A DNA stretch of 64,000 nt from Alloascoidea africana (Eukaryota > Ascomycota > Alloascoideomycetes > Alloascoideales > Alloascoideaceae), in assembly GCA_030581615.1 (NCBI GenBank), contig JAKTTT010000048.1, positions 62,001 to 126,000 of the forward strand. The letters run 5' to 3'. Below, one piece after another: positions 20,455 through 30,679 of this stretch. A program made the translations under genes and the position numbers. Below the pieces are notes generated by a model that was not told where the DNA came from, searched no databases, and saw nothing but the letters and a program-made list of their open reading frames with translations. Each line of letters starts with the position of its first letter. Within the stretch, counting starts at the first letter, position 1.

Positions 20455-22119
20455 ATGAGTTCAGGGACTTCTTCGAGCAGAGGCGAAAGCGAGAGTGCAC
20501 CGCTGTTGGAGCACTCGGCGTCGTATGGCTCTACCCACATGGCCACAAACAGCAGTGCTGATCCCGACACGAAGCGAACAAGTGTGTCTACGACTTGTAG
20601 CAGTGTTTATGGGGGTTCCAAATCCTCGTACAGTGAGGTGGTCCTGGATCTGGATCTGGAGGCGAAGGAGCGAGAAAGCGGCGGAGAGGAGCAGAAATTG
20701 GGACTTTGGTCCTGTGTGATGCTGATTCTGAACAAGATGATCGGGACCGGTGTGTTCAGCACCCCGGCTATAATCTATGCCTCGACAGGCTCCATCGGTG
20801 TCAGCTTGATAATATGGATAATCGGGGGCCTCGTTGCCTTTTCAGGGCTCAGCGTGTATCTCGAGTTTGGTCTCGAGATTCCCAAATCTGGAGGAGAAAA
20901 AAACTACTTGGAAAGAGTATATCGTCAGCCTCCTCTTCTAGCAGCCTCTGTGTTTGCATTCCAGATGGTCATCTTGGGCTTTTCTACCGGCAACTCTTTT
21001 GCCTTTGGGAAATACATACTGTTTGCACTCCGTGGCGAAGGTCCAGCAGATTCACCTGAAGACGACTGGCCTGCACGTTACATTGCCATTGGATGCATCA
21101 CTTTTGCAACGGTGGTGCACTCTGTATTCCCACGCACCGGCAGACTGTTGTTCAACGTTTTGGGAATATTCAAGATAATTGTGCTGTTTTTCATTGTTCT
21201 ATGTGGTGCAGCGGCGATTTTGGGATTCTGTCCAAATGTCGAGAGAACAAACAATTTTTCCGGCAACATTTTCAAAAACGATGGATTTGGTGGAGGTGCT
21301 TATAACACAGCCACTGCTCTTTTACAAGCAGTTTATTCTTTCAAAGGTTGGGAGAATGCGAATTATGTGCTTAACGAGGTCAAGAACCCGAAGAGGACGT
21401 TATCGTTGGGTGGGACATTTGCAATTTTACTGGTTCTTATTCTCTATGTTTTTTGCAACATTGCATATTTTGCAGTGATTCCAAAGGAAGAAATCACGTC
21501 CTCGGGGGTAATTATCGCAGGTGCTTTTTTCCAGAAAATATTTGGGGATTCAACAGCTTCAACAGTGTTGCCAATCCTCATTTGTTTTTCAAACATGGGG
21601 AATGTGCTTGTGGTTAGCTATGCCCATGCCAGAGTCAACATGGAGTTTGCAAAGCAGGAATTGTTGCCCTTTTCTCGTATCTTTGCCAGTATGAAGCCAT
21701 TTGGCACTCCCATGGCTTCGCTGTGTTTGCACTGGCTTGTAACTGTGTTGGTCCTGGTTGTGCCGCCTCCCGGGGAGATTTATGAGTTTATTGTCAATCT
21801 TTACACGTATCCTGGAGCCTGGATCAATGCGTTTGTTGCAATTGGACTCATTTATCTCCAATTCAACTCGGAAAAAGAAAACTGGGGGGTTGAGAAACAG
21901 CTTGGTCGTGGATATCACTCGCCTTTGGTTCTCACACTTGCTTTCTTCGCCATAAATCTGTTTCTGGCTCTGGTTCCGTTTTGGCCTCCTCCCGCGACCG
22001 AAGCGCCCAAAACTTATCCTTATTACGCTTTCCCTGTAACTGGAGTCTCTGTTTTGCTTCTAGGAGCAGTATACTGGGCACTATTTATTCGACCACGGCA
22101 ACGGAATTTGGCTTTATAG
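20455..22119 (+). CDS. Mup1-like methionine/L-amino-acid permease (LAT/APC superfamily)
   Basis: About 554 residues. A polar N-terminal tail of about 80 residues (likely cytosolic, Ser-rich, with ubiquitin/arrestin-type acidic stretches) precedes 12 predicted membrane helices. The first helix carries the APC signature NKMIGTGVFSTPAIIYASTG. Later landmarks are GGEKNYLERVYRQPPLLAAS, AFGKYILFAL, YSFKGWENANYVLNEVKNPK (the conserved W/N region of LAT-type fungal permeases) and SYAHARVNMEFAKQELLPF. It is closer to fungal Mup1/Mup3 methionine permeases than to the YAT family. The ATG at 20455 was chosen over the in-frame ATG at 20392 because similarity-like sequence starts later and the extension is Cys/Phe-rich. 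Substrate is inferred. Confidence 0.8.
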   Translation: MSSGTSSSRGESESAPLLEHSASYGSTHMATNSSADPDTKRTSVSTTCSSVYGGSKSSYSEVVLDLDLEAKERESGGEEQKLGLWSCVMLILNKMIGTGVFSTPAIIYASTGSIGVSLIIWIIGGLVAFSGLSVYLEFGLEIPKSGGEKNYLERVYRQPPLLAASVFAFQMVILGFSTGNSFAFGKYILFALRGEGPADSPEDDWPARYIAIGCITFATVVHSVFPRTGRLLFNVLGIFKIIVLFFIVLCGAAAILGFCPNVERTNNFSGNIFKNDGFGGGAYNTATALLQAVYSFKGWENANYVLNEVKNPKRTLSLGGTFAILLVLILYVFCNIAYFAVIPKEEITSSGVIIAGAFFQKIFGDSTASTVLPILICFSNMGNVLVVSYAHARVNMEFAKQELLPFSRIFASMKPFGTPMASLCLHWLVTVLVLVVPPPGEIYEFIVNLYTYPGAWINAFVAIGLIYLQFNSEKENWGVEKQLGRGYHSPLVLTLAFFAINLFLALVPFWPPPATEAPKTYPYYAFPVTGVSVLLLGAVYWALFIRPRQRNLAL

Positions 22120-22336
22120 AGCTGTCTTTTTTATTTTTAGTCTTTTTGTTTGTGATTTTATTGGAATGGGGTGGGATGAGACTTTATGCATTTGTATTAT
22201 TTCAACAATAGCACTTGCAAAACTTGCATTTTATGACAGTGATTTTTATTTTTATTCTGGTTTTTTTGTTAGAGGTTAGAACTAAGGATAGCTAGCAACA
22301 ATTAATTTTGTAGTATCAGGGTATTTCGATTCCCAT

Positions 22337-23297
22337 TTATTGAGGAAGATCTTTGAATTCTTCAGGTATTCCAAACTCTTTCCTAATGGCATTCACATCC
22401 ATTCCTTGATTTCGAAAATACTGTAACAAGGAGTAGATGTTGTCTGGATTTGGGGTTAGTAGGAGTGAAGAAAGATATATTGAAAGCACAAACCTGTGTA
22501 AGTTTCGGCTGCTTGGTATAGCAGTTTTGTATTTGCATCGATTGCCGTTATTCGTTTTGGGTCCAGATCTTTAAACTCTTTTAGACGAGTCTTGATGGTA
22601 TCCAGCTGAGCACGCAGTTGTTGTTCCTCTTCAACGAGTTGTCTCCGCTCGCTCTAAGAGATGTGCCCGTTGGTATTAGTCAGACTTGTTGGGTATGGTA
22701 TCATGCTATCTTACGGTATCCAGTCTGAGGTGTTCCTCGTGGTCGACTTTCGCCTCGAGCTCGTCGGCTTCGCTCGTCAGGGCTTCGATCTTGGTTTGCA
22801 GCCTTTGGATGGTCTGGCGACACTTGTGGACGGCCGCGGACGGGAAGCTCCAGTAGATGTTGGTGGAGCCGAGTTTTTCCACGTTCACCAGCCCGTCATC
22901 TATAAGCGACTGGAGAATCTCCTTGATCTGCATCGAGGAAATGCCCGTGGCCTTGGCGATAGCGGACTCGACCTCCTTGATGTTGTAGAAGGACATGGTC
23001 GAGTGGAAGTGGGCCAGCAGCCTCTTGCGCTTTTCGGCCAGCGACAGGCCCTTTCGCGACGACTACGCGGACGTGTTAGTGATCTCCGGACATTGCAGGC
23101 CGATATTTTGCGGATACTCGCCATTTGCTCTATTTCTGGCGGTCTGACGGCGAGTTGCGGAAGACAGAGAGGCCCTGGATGTGGTCTGAGTGCGTGTGTC
23201 TAGAACCGGCGGGCGGTGTCGTGACGGGTGTCTTGTTTCCCATCCTGCTCTTCTCTTCTTCTCCAGCTCTGCCTCTCTCTTCTGCTTTCCATACCAT
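22337..23297 (-). CDS. MND1: Mnd1 meiotic recombination protein (Hop2-Mnd1), four exons
   Basis: Exons on the minus strand: 23295-23297 (ATG only, inferred), 22715-23062, 22494-22653 and 22337-22443, giving 205 residues, the normal family length. Similarity starts at RKGLSLAEKRKRLLAHFHST, then MSFYNIKEVESAIAKATGIS, LQSLIDDGLVNVEKLGSTNI and YWSFPS (winged helix), a coiled coil, and the C-terminal FGIPEEFKDLPQ motif. Mnd1 with Hop2 stabilises the Dmc1 filament for strand invasion; DMC1 lies about 6 kb away. Splice sites: 5' GTATGG, GTAAGA and a rare GTTTGT; branch sites CACTAAC, GACTAAT and TACTAAC. The first exon is the weakest part: no in-frame ATG lies directly before the core exon, and ATG/GTATGG at 23297 is the only phase-0 solution found. 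Shares a 160-bp divergent promoter with GTS1. Confidence 0.88.
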
Positions 23298-23457
23298 CTC
23301 CCGTGCTCCCCAGCCCTCCGATCTGTGATTTTGACACCGACCGGCGATTTCTTCAACAGCAGAACCCTACCAAAGTCATCTTTAAACTTTGCTTCGCAGT
23401 AGGCGTGACATTCCCATAAGGGGCATACCCGCAGAAACTTGACAAGTACCACGAAAT

Positions 23458-25352
23458 ATGGGGAGGACCAATCCACAACAAAAGGCGCTCGAGAACGAGC
23501 TCAAAGAGATCCTTTCGAGAAGAGGCAACAACCGATGCGTTGAGTGTGATAGCAGGTTTCCGAGTGAGTAGAGATTGACGATTGGCAGCAGATCCTGGGT
23601 GAATGATGCACTTGTCCGAAAGCATTTTACGCTGATGAACTTTCCAGTCTCTAACCACATCCTATGTTTGGTTTTCTCTAGGCTGTGCGAGTTGGACGGT
23701 AAGAACTAATTTTGTGTTTGCCAAGGGGAGGGATCATGATTGTTTTTGGGGCTCGTTGTGGTGGAACTAACTTTGATTTTTCATGTCCTAGCTTGGAGTG
23801 TTTCTATGTGGTAGATGCGCTTCGGTCCATCGCAAGCTGGGATCCGACGTTTCACGGGTTAAAAGTCTAACGTTGGATAGTTGGGCACAAGACCAAATAG
23901 CGGTAAGTAATGTCAAGGAGGGTCATGGAGAGGGGGGGTTGTTTTCTCTATTGTGCTGACTGGTTAATGAGGTAGAATCTTCGGGATATCGGGAACAGAA
24001 GAGCGAATGCGTTCTGGAATCCGCGGGATGTGCCGTTCCCGCTGGTGAATGACGATAGCGATAGGTACGAGATTGAGACGTTTTTGAGGAGAAAGTATAT
24101 CAACAGAGAGTTTCAGTATGGAGATGAGGAGGACATTTACCGCAGCAGCCGGGAGATTTATGGGATCAGAAGCGAGCATGGACCGGTTTCTGGCAGTGGC
24201 AGTGGCAGTGGCAGTGGCGCTTCGAGACTAGCCAAAATACGATATGACAACCATGTTGACCAGTACGAGGATCCGACATTTGGACGAGGCCCTAGAGACA
24301 GGTCACAGCGATTCGGGAGAAACAGAGCCATGTCGGAGTACGGTTACTACGACAGGGCGAGAGACGGATACCGAGGAGGATACAGAGGATATCGAGAAGA
24401 AAACGATGATTATGGGAATGGGTATAGTAGAAACCGACCACGGGGAGGAAGAGGACGGGGGATTCCCAGGTTGACACACCGGGAGCCCAGCGATGAGGAG
24501 ATCAGAAGGTATCATATCACGGTCAAGAGACAGTTGGATCCGCTGGGATTCACGAACCGGTACGCGATGTACGAGGCGATGGCCCTGGCGGAAGGAAACG
24601 TTGACCTGGCTGTGGAGATTCTCGAGGAGGACCAAAAGATCAATGGTAAGGGCGAGGATGCGGCAAACGACCAGAACGGCAGAGACCAAAGCAATGGCAA
24701 TGGCAATGGCAATAACAAGCCTGCCGAAACGGAAAAGGAGAAGGAGAAGGAGAAGGAGAAGGAGAAGGAGAAGGAGAAGGAGAAGGAGTCGAAAGGGCCT
24801 GTGGCCACATCGGAGTGGTGGGCGAAAGAAGAGAGCTCGTCGACGTTCAAAACGCCCTTTTCCGATCTCATCAACAAGAGCAGCGAGACTCAGAGCAGTC
24901 TCCCGCCGCAAGTGCCCGCCACAGCTCCAGCTCCCGTTGCGGCTTCTGTGACGGGATATCCCTCGGCGACCATGGAGGCCCAGAAGACGGGGATGGGCCG
25001 GTCGGAGCTGTTGTCGCTGTACCAGCAGCCTACGCGGTTCACCACGCCCCTGGCCGTTCCACAGGTGCCACAGGTGCCACAGGTCCAGCAGGTCCAGCAG
25101 GTCCAGCAGGTCCAGCAGCCGTTCGCGAGCCTCCAGGGTCCACAGCTGGGTCCTCAGCTGGGTCCTCAGCTGGGCCAGCTCTACGGCGGGCCTGGGTTCG
25201 CCCAGCAGGCTCCCGCAATGGCTCCGATGGCTCCCGCGATGGTGGTGATGCCCCAGGGCTACGCCACGGCCCCGGCCCCGGGGGTCGTCTACGGGCCGCC
25301 CCAGCCATTCTCGGCCCAGCCGTTCTCGGTCTATGGCCCGGCGTACCAGTAG
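23458..25352 (+). CDS. GTS1: Gts1-like ArfGAP / UBA / Gln-rich protein, four exons
   Basis: Exons 23458-23563, 23682-23698 (17 nt), 23792-23902 and 23976-25352 join to 536 residues. The joins rebuild the ArfGAP zinc finger: [20 protein letters not shown] then [20 protein letters not shown] and the [10 protein letters not shown] segment typical of Gts1/SMAP. A UBA-like helix bundle follows ([35 protein letters not shown]), then a KE repeat and a Pro/Gln/Ala-rich C-terminus ([15 protein letters not shown]). S. cerevisiae Gts1 has this order and acts in Arf-GTP hydrolysis, endocytosis, budding timing and stress. 5' sites are GTGAGT, GTAAGA and GTAAGT. The region from 24.9 to 25.3 kb is strongly GC-rich. 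Family and domain order are clear; exact cellular role is inferred. Confidence 0.9.
24735..24787. repeat. GGAGAA/GAAGGA tandem repeat inside GTS1
   Basis: About nine copies of a 6-bp unit encoding a Lys-Glu alternating run, between the UBA region and the Gln/Pro-rich tail. Likely variable in length between strains. Confidence 0.9.
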
Positions 25353-25402
25353 CAGAATAGACCGTATAGACAGACAGAAAACGACTAATATAGGGCTCTG
25401 GA

Positions 25403-25410
25403 TGAGTCAT
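25403..25410 (+). promoter_or_regulatory. Gcn4-type site (TGAGTCAT) upstream of ATG1
   Basis: A perfect Gcn4/AP-1 core, 159 bp before the ATG1 start and just past the GTS1 stop. Gcn4 activates autophagy genes under amino-acid starvation in S. cerevisiae. Confidence 0.55.
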
Positions 25411-25568
25411 TCCACGCTGGCTAGCGACTCTTTTTTCGAGCAGCGCCCACACGACTCGCTCCCCCAAACACCCGTGCACCCCCGCCCATCGCTTATCGGC
25501 CGCTCTTCTCTCTTCTGCTCCTCCTCTCTTCTCTTCTCTTCCCACCACATCCTGGATGTAACGCACCC

Positions 25569-28200
25569 ATGGCTTCGCAGAGAGACTCTTCCGCCCCAGA
25601 GCTGGTCATCGGCCGCTACGCCAGAGGCATCAAGATCGGCCACGGCAGCTTCGCCACCGTCTTCAAGGGCGCCCATGTCGTACGTACTGCTGCTTTTGCT
25701 CTTATCCTTAGTCAGAGCCTTATCCATACTCTTTCGCTGCGGTTTTGGCTTGCTTGCAACGCTCACAACAGACACCGCCGCGCTCTCTTGCAAACCGTAT
25801 CTTCTCCTATTGCTACATTTACTGCTGCTGCGCTTGCCGCTGCTGCACTTGCCGCTGCGGCTCGGCTCTGTTGTGGCCCTCCCCAGAAAACTAACTCCAT
25901 CTCAAAACACCTTATAGGATACAAACGCCCCAGTGGCAATAAAGTCCGTCGTGCGCGCTAAACTGAACAAAAAGCTAGAAGAAAATCTACAGGCTGAGGT
26001 CTCAATACTCAAACAGCTCAAACATCCCCATATCGTCCAGCTAATCGGCTGCGAAAAAACCAAGGGCTATTTCCACCTAATCATGGAGTACTGCGCTTTG
26101 GGTGATCTATCCTACTTTATCAGCAAACGAGAACAACTATCCGTTTCCCTCCCTCTCATGACCTCCTTATTCAAAAAATACCCTTCTCCACCTGGTCGCG
26201 GCCTAAACAAAACACTTGTGATTCATTTCCTGAAACAGTTGGCTAATGCATTGAAGTTCTTGCGTCACTCTAACCTGGTTCATCGCGATATCAAACCTCA
26301 GAACCTTCTTTTGTGCTACCCCTGCAAATCAGAGCACCAGTTTCTCACTCAAAATTACGACGGCCAGTGGGACCTCCCCGTTCTAAAAATCGCAGATTTC
26401 GGCTTTGCCAGATTTTTGCCCAGTACAGGCCTGGCAGAGACTTTATGTGGTTCTCCGTAAGTGTGCTACTGCCTTCTACCCCCCCACCCTCCATGTCTTA
26501 TCTCAGTTACTAACCTTGCCTGAGGAACACATTAAAGTCTATATATGGCTCCTGAAATTCTAAACTACGAACGATATAATGCAAAAGCTGACCTGTGGTC
26601 TGTTGGTGCAGTGCTCTATGAAATGACAGTGGGCAAACCGCCCTTCAGAGCAAGTAATCATGTCGAGTTGTACAAGAAAATTGTAAAAACCAAGGACCAA
26701 ATAAAGTTCCCCGAATACTGCACAGAATCATGCGAAGATATTAAAAGACTGATACGGTCTTTACTGAAGCGAAATCCTACAGAGAGAATGTCCTTCAACG
26801 AGCTTTTTTCCGACCCCATAATAGTATGCGACTTGACTGCCTCAATAGTACCACTGGACAGATCTGATGAGCCTGAGGACGGAGAAAATATGTTTATATC
26901 AGAGTACATTTCCGAAGCTGAACCACTTCCGGTTTCAACTAATAGGTGGGAACAGACCAGAAACGCTCGGTATAATACCAACAATAAACCAACCTTCCTC
27001 GACCGGGCGCCTAAAACTCCAAGGAGTGAAGAAAAGAACCCATTAGGTGATCAATGGCAAGACCAGTCATTGCTGTTACAAAATGACGCTGTTCCCAAAA
27101 CCTCACTGATTATGGGTAACGAAAACTCTACCACTACTAATACAACCGGTGGTGCTAATGAATCAATCATGATGGAAAAGGGATACGTTGTTATAGAAAA
27201 AAGAACAGTGGAGGTTAATGCTCTTGCAGATGAACTGGAGTTTTCACCTCATTTCTCTCAGACAGTACTGAATCGAAGACGCTCGAGCAATTCCAAAAGT
27301 CCAACGAGTATACATGGGAAAGATAACCGCCGTTATAGTATAAACTTCTCAACCCCAACAAATGCTTTAACAAAGGCTCTCAACATGGCTGCAGTGAGAT
27401 TATTTGGCACAGGAATCGACAAAAATGGAGCTGAACTGTCCGTAAGTCCCCCCAATTTTGCAAAACAGAGATCTAGATCGGACAGTGCAAGCTCTATTAA
27501 AAGTCACAACGATTCCGAGTTGGACGGTATTATCAGAGCTTTGGAGGACTTGGCTACAAAAGCCAATACTATAGGTCTGTTTGCTGAGGTCAAGTTTTCG
27601 CAATTGGTTCCGTCAAGCATCAGTCTCTCTTCTTCTCGTGGTGACGATCTAGATCCTGAGAATATTCTGCTTGTTGCCAACGAGGCTGTTGTATTGTACG
27701 TGAAAGCACTATCTCTGTTGGCGAAAGCGATGAAAGTGGCCTCGGATTGGTGGAGACTGTACCAGTCCAAAGGCACGTCCCAGAGACTGAATGAGGTGGT
27801 TCAGTGGATCCGCGCAAAGTTCAACGAGTGTCTTGAAAAAGCAGAATATGCAAAACAGAGACTAAACGAAGTTGAGGGGTACAAGTCCTCAATTTCTGTG
27901 GCCACTGTTGTTTGTGAAAAACTGATTTTCGATAGAGCCTTGGAGATGTCAAGGTCCTCGGCCGTTAGTGAACTTTCTGGTGAAAATCTTCAGGACTGTG
28001 AAATGGGGTATGCAACAGCAATATGGATGTTACAGGCCTTGTTGGAACCTGGAGAAGATGGTGAACATTTGGACGAAGAAGATACGGCATCTGTGGAGCA
28101 GTTTATTTCGCTCATCAGCAATCGCTTGGTAATATTAAGAAAGAAGCTCGAGCGATCAAATGAGATTACCACCGCTTCTTCAAGTGTCACCAGAAAGTAA
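25569..28200 (+). CDS. ATG1: Atg1 autophagy-initiating Ser/Thr kinase, three exons
   Basis: Exons 25569-25679, 25918-26456 and 26538-28200 join to 770 residues. Kinase landmarks: Gly loop [33 protein letters not shown] (the family KL insertion), [43 protein letters not shown] then [20 protein letters not shown] across the second intron. The long middle is disordered and Ser-rich. The C-terminal ~220 residues form the tandem MIT-like early-autophagy-targeting domain ([20 protein letters not shown]) that binds Atg13. Atg1 phosphorylates Atg9, Atg13 and others at the phagophore assembly site. 5' sites are GTACGT and GTAAGT; the second intron has a perfect TACTAAC branch site. Intron 1 (238 nt) interrupts the kinase domain just after the Gly loop. 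Confidence 0.94.
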
Positions 28201-28762
28201 AATTTCCATGGCTATATTATTAAACCTCAGCGCGCCACTGTTGAAACATCTACAAATTTTTGGTAAACTCTGAACAAAGAAAGAGCATGAAGCTCATTCA
28301 GCTGCTTCAAACAGGTCCTATTTTCTCATTTTTCTATCTATGCTCGGACTTTTTGCAGCTCTTTTTTTTTTTATTATTATTTCTCTCTCCAATAATGTGA
28401 GCACTTGAGTTTTTTTTTTTCTTATTACTAATACCGGTCAAGTACTTTATATTTGGTAGTAACGGTTACTTATGTCTTTACTTTTTGTGTCTTGGTGGGC
28501 ATTGATTTCTTTCTTTCTCTTCTACATTGAATGGTGTTATTACTCTACTACTCCCTGGGCAAGGAGAATTTTTTTTCTGCTTAGGCTACTACTATATGAT
28601 GATCAATTGGTTGTGTGTATGTTTTTTAATATGGAGTTTATGCTTTACTTTCGGTAGCGCCGTAGCATAAAGGTGATAATTATCACCATAAATCATTATG
28701 CTTTTCGTTAGCTATTCATTTTTTGCAACACGCACTAACCAAGCTGGTGGGGTTATTTCGCA
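28201..28762. other. Convergent AT-rich region ATG1 / DMC1
   Basis: About 560 bp with T-runs (28362-28372, 28410-28420). Near the DMC1 end is a strong inverted repeat (28664-28702). No coding sequence recognised. Confidence 0.5.
28664..28702. repeat. Dyad symmetry, possible hairpin
   Basis: A perfect 16-bp palindrome, GGTGATAATTATCACC at 28672-28687, flanked by a second pair of inverted arms (AGCATAA 28664-28670, TTATGCT 28696-28702). It sits between convergent ATG1 and DMC1 stops, 61 bp past the DMC1 stop, so it could help 3'-end formation; a protein-bound dyad is also possible. Confidence 0.6.
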
Positions 28763-30568
28763 CTAAGCGACGTCTGCGATGCCGCCTGTGTAATTCCGTT
28801 TGGATCTTGTTAGCAATGAAGAAAACACAAGTGCTCAAGGAAATCTTACCTTCTGTGATGATGTAGGTGCATTCGCTCTCGGGCATATCAGGGCTATCTT
28901 GGAGCTAAACAGATGGTGCCGTTTTAGTAATTGGTGGGATATCAGAAAACACCCAAAAAAGCGTACTTTTGCAACTCTTTCTTCGCCTCTTCCTTTGCTT
29001 TCATTTGTAATATAGTGTTAATGAGAAAACAGCAGCAAGTGAGTGGTGTATGTTCTCACCGTAAAAGAATTCTTGTAGCACTGGCATGTGCCAACACATG
29101 TCCACCAACCCTAGCAAAGAGCAGGTTAGAATAAGTTGACAAATCAGAAACGAAAAGTGCTCACGGTTTCCTCCCGTCAGCAGCTGCGAAAAGAGCAGAG
29201 GCGCCAGGGTCTGATTGTACTTGGTTTGTCATAAAGACAGCAACGTTATAGTCCTCTGCTATTCTGTTTAGTCGTGATAGGTGTTGATTCAGTCTGCATT
29301 CAATAATAGTTATAACAACAAAGTTTTTCAAAAGCGTCTTCTATCTTATCCATACTTTTGCTGTCTCTCCCCAAGTTCTCCTCTTCCCGAATACTGTTCC
29401 AAGTGGTTAGAAATCTGAAATGTGCTTGAAATCTTGATCTCGTTTCATACGTCTACCCTAAAGCAAGCCATTATGGAATCCACAATCTTTGGAAGAAGGT
29501 GTTAGTACCATTTTTTCAGCTCTGTTTTAGAAAAGCAAGATATACCAAAAGTCTGTATGAACCATCTGCAAGATCCATGCCTAATTCTTCAATAAGCTCC
29601 ATTTGATGCTCACTGTTCAAAGCCCTGGCATATGAAATGTTGTCTAAACAGGCATCTCCATCAACACCAAACCTTGCAGCAATCGCCTGGATTCTAAATA
29701 TTGGCCAAATCTTATTAGCCAAATCCATAAGTTATCGATTTTCTTGCTGGCTTACCTTTCGGGCCTGAAAGTTCCTTCTGTGTCAATATATGCCACCTTC
29801 CCTTCTGCTCCTCCCATAGACTAAACAAAATAGTCAGTGAATTATCCCCATATGCTACCCTGATGTTGTGTGTACCTTGGGCAGCTGTGCAGTTACACAC
29901 ATGGTATGAGCCATTTGGGTTTTCCCACATCGAAACTCTCCAAAAACTTCTGTTATGCTCATCGTTTTAACCCCTAAACCGAGAATCGCATCCAGTTGTT
30001 TAGATCCCGTGGATATGGGGATTACTTTTCGTCTTAGCTCTGCTTGAATCGTGGCAGGCACAAATCCAACGTGCTGCAAGGAGACCACCAAACCACAAGA
30101 ATTGTTGTTTAGTTTAGTTTTGATATCGCATATGATGTAGAATGTGTGAACTTCTCACCAGTAGCTTCCCAGCAGCATCTTTTATCTTTTCCACTTTCAT
30201 TTCGCTTAATCCTTTTATCTTCAACATGTTTCTTCGCGTTGTTGAGAGACATGTCTATCACCACATTAGCAGTGCAACGGTGCATCATCATCAAACCTAA
30301 ACCACCCAGAAAGTCTTACGGATATGCTACAAATCCCAGCAGATTTTAGTTTTTGTATATCGGAAGCATTTATCCCATGGTCTTGCAATTCATCGATCTG
30401 GATGATATCGTTCTCGTTCTCGTTGTCGTGGGCTTGACCGTTGCCATTGCCATTGCCGTTACCGTCTTTCATCACTTTGCCATTCCCATTCCCATTGCCA
30501 TTGGGGTTGGCACCTGCTGGAGCTGGTGTTTCTCTAGGGGTAGAAGAAGCCTTTTTCGCTTTGGACAT
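28763..30568 (-). CDS. DMC1: Dmc1 meiosis-specific RecA-family recombinase, twelve exons
   Basis: Exons (minus strand, 5' to 3'): 30320-30568, 30159-30254, 29876-30073, 29756-29820, 29546-29693, 29451-29486, 29356-29393, 29165-29293, 29060-29110, 28967-28997, 28850-28904, 28763-28785. Total 1119 nt, 372 residues, in frame throughout. The joined protein follows Dmc1 almost position for position: [39 protein letters not shown], Walker [24 protein letters not shown] (Walker B region nearby), [20 protein letters not shown], Walker [94 protein letters not shown]. Dmc1 forms the strand-exchange filament with Hop2-Mnd1. The N-terminal 50 residues carry an Asn-Gly repeat. Introns are 54-85 nt with relaxed 5' sites (GTAAGA, GTGAGA, GTACAC, GTATAT, GTATGG, GTACGC). 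Confidence 0.95.
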
Positions 30569-30679
30569 TTTACAAAAAAGCTAAATGAGATTTTGCAAAC
30601 TTGATCAATTGAAGGTGATGTTGATAAAGAGAGAAAAAAAGAAAACAAAAAAAATTACTCCATAAATACACCATCCACT

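Noticed and set aside
23050-23124. MND1 start at the ATG at 23124
   Set aside because: Its frame does not match the Mnd1 core, and the only intron that would correct the phase is about 29 nt, too short to be spliced normally.
24303-24911. Long minus-strand frame antisense to GTS1
   Set aside because: A shadow of the Lys-Glu and Gln repeats; GTS1 has clear ArfGAP and UBA signatures on the plus strand.
28655-28700. tRNA or CRISPR-like structure around the palindrome
   Set aside because: No tRNA A/B boxes or cloverleaf and no repeated spacer pattern; only a single nested dyad.
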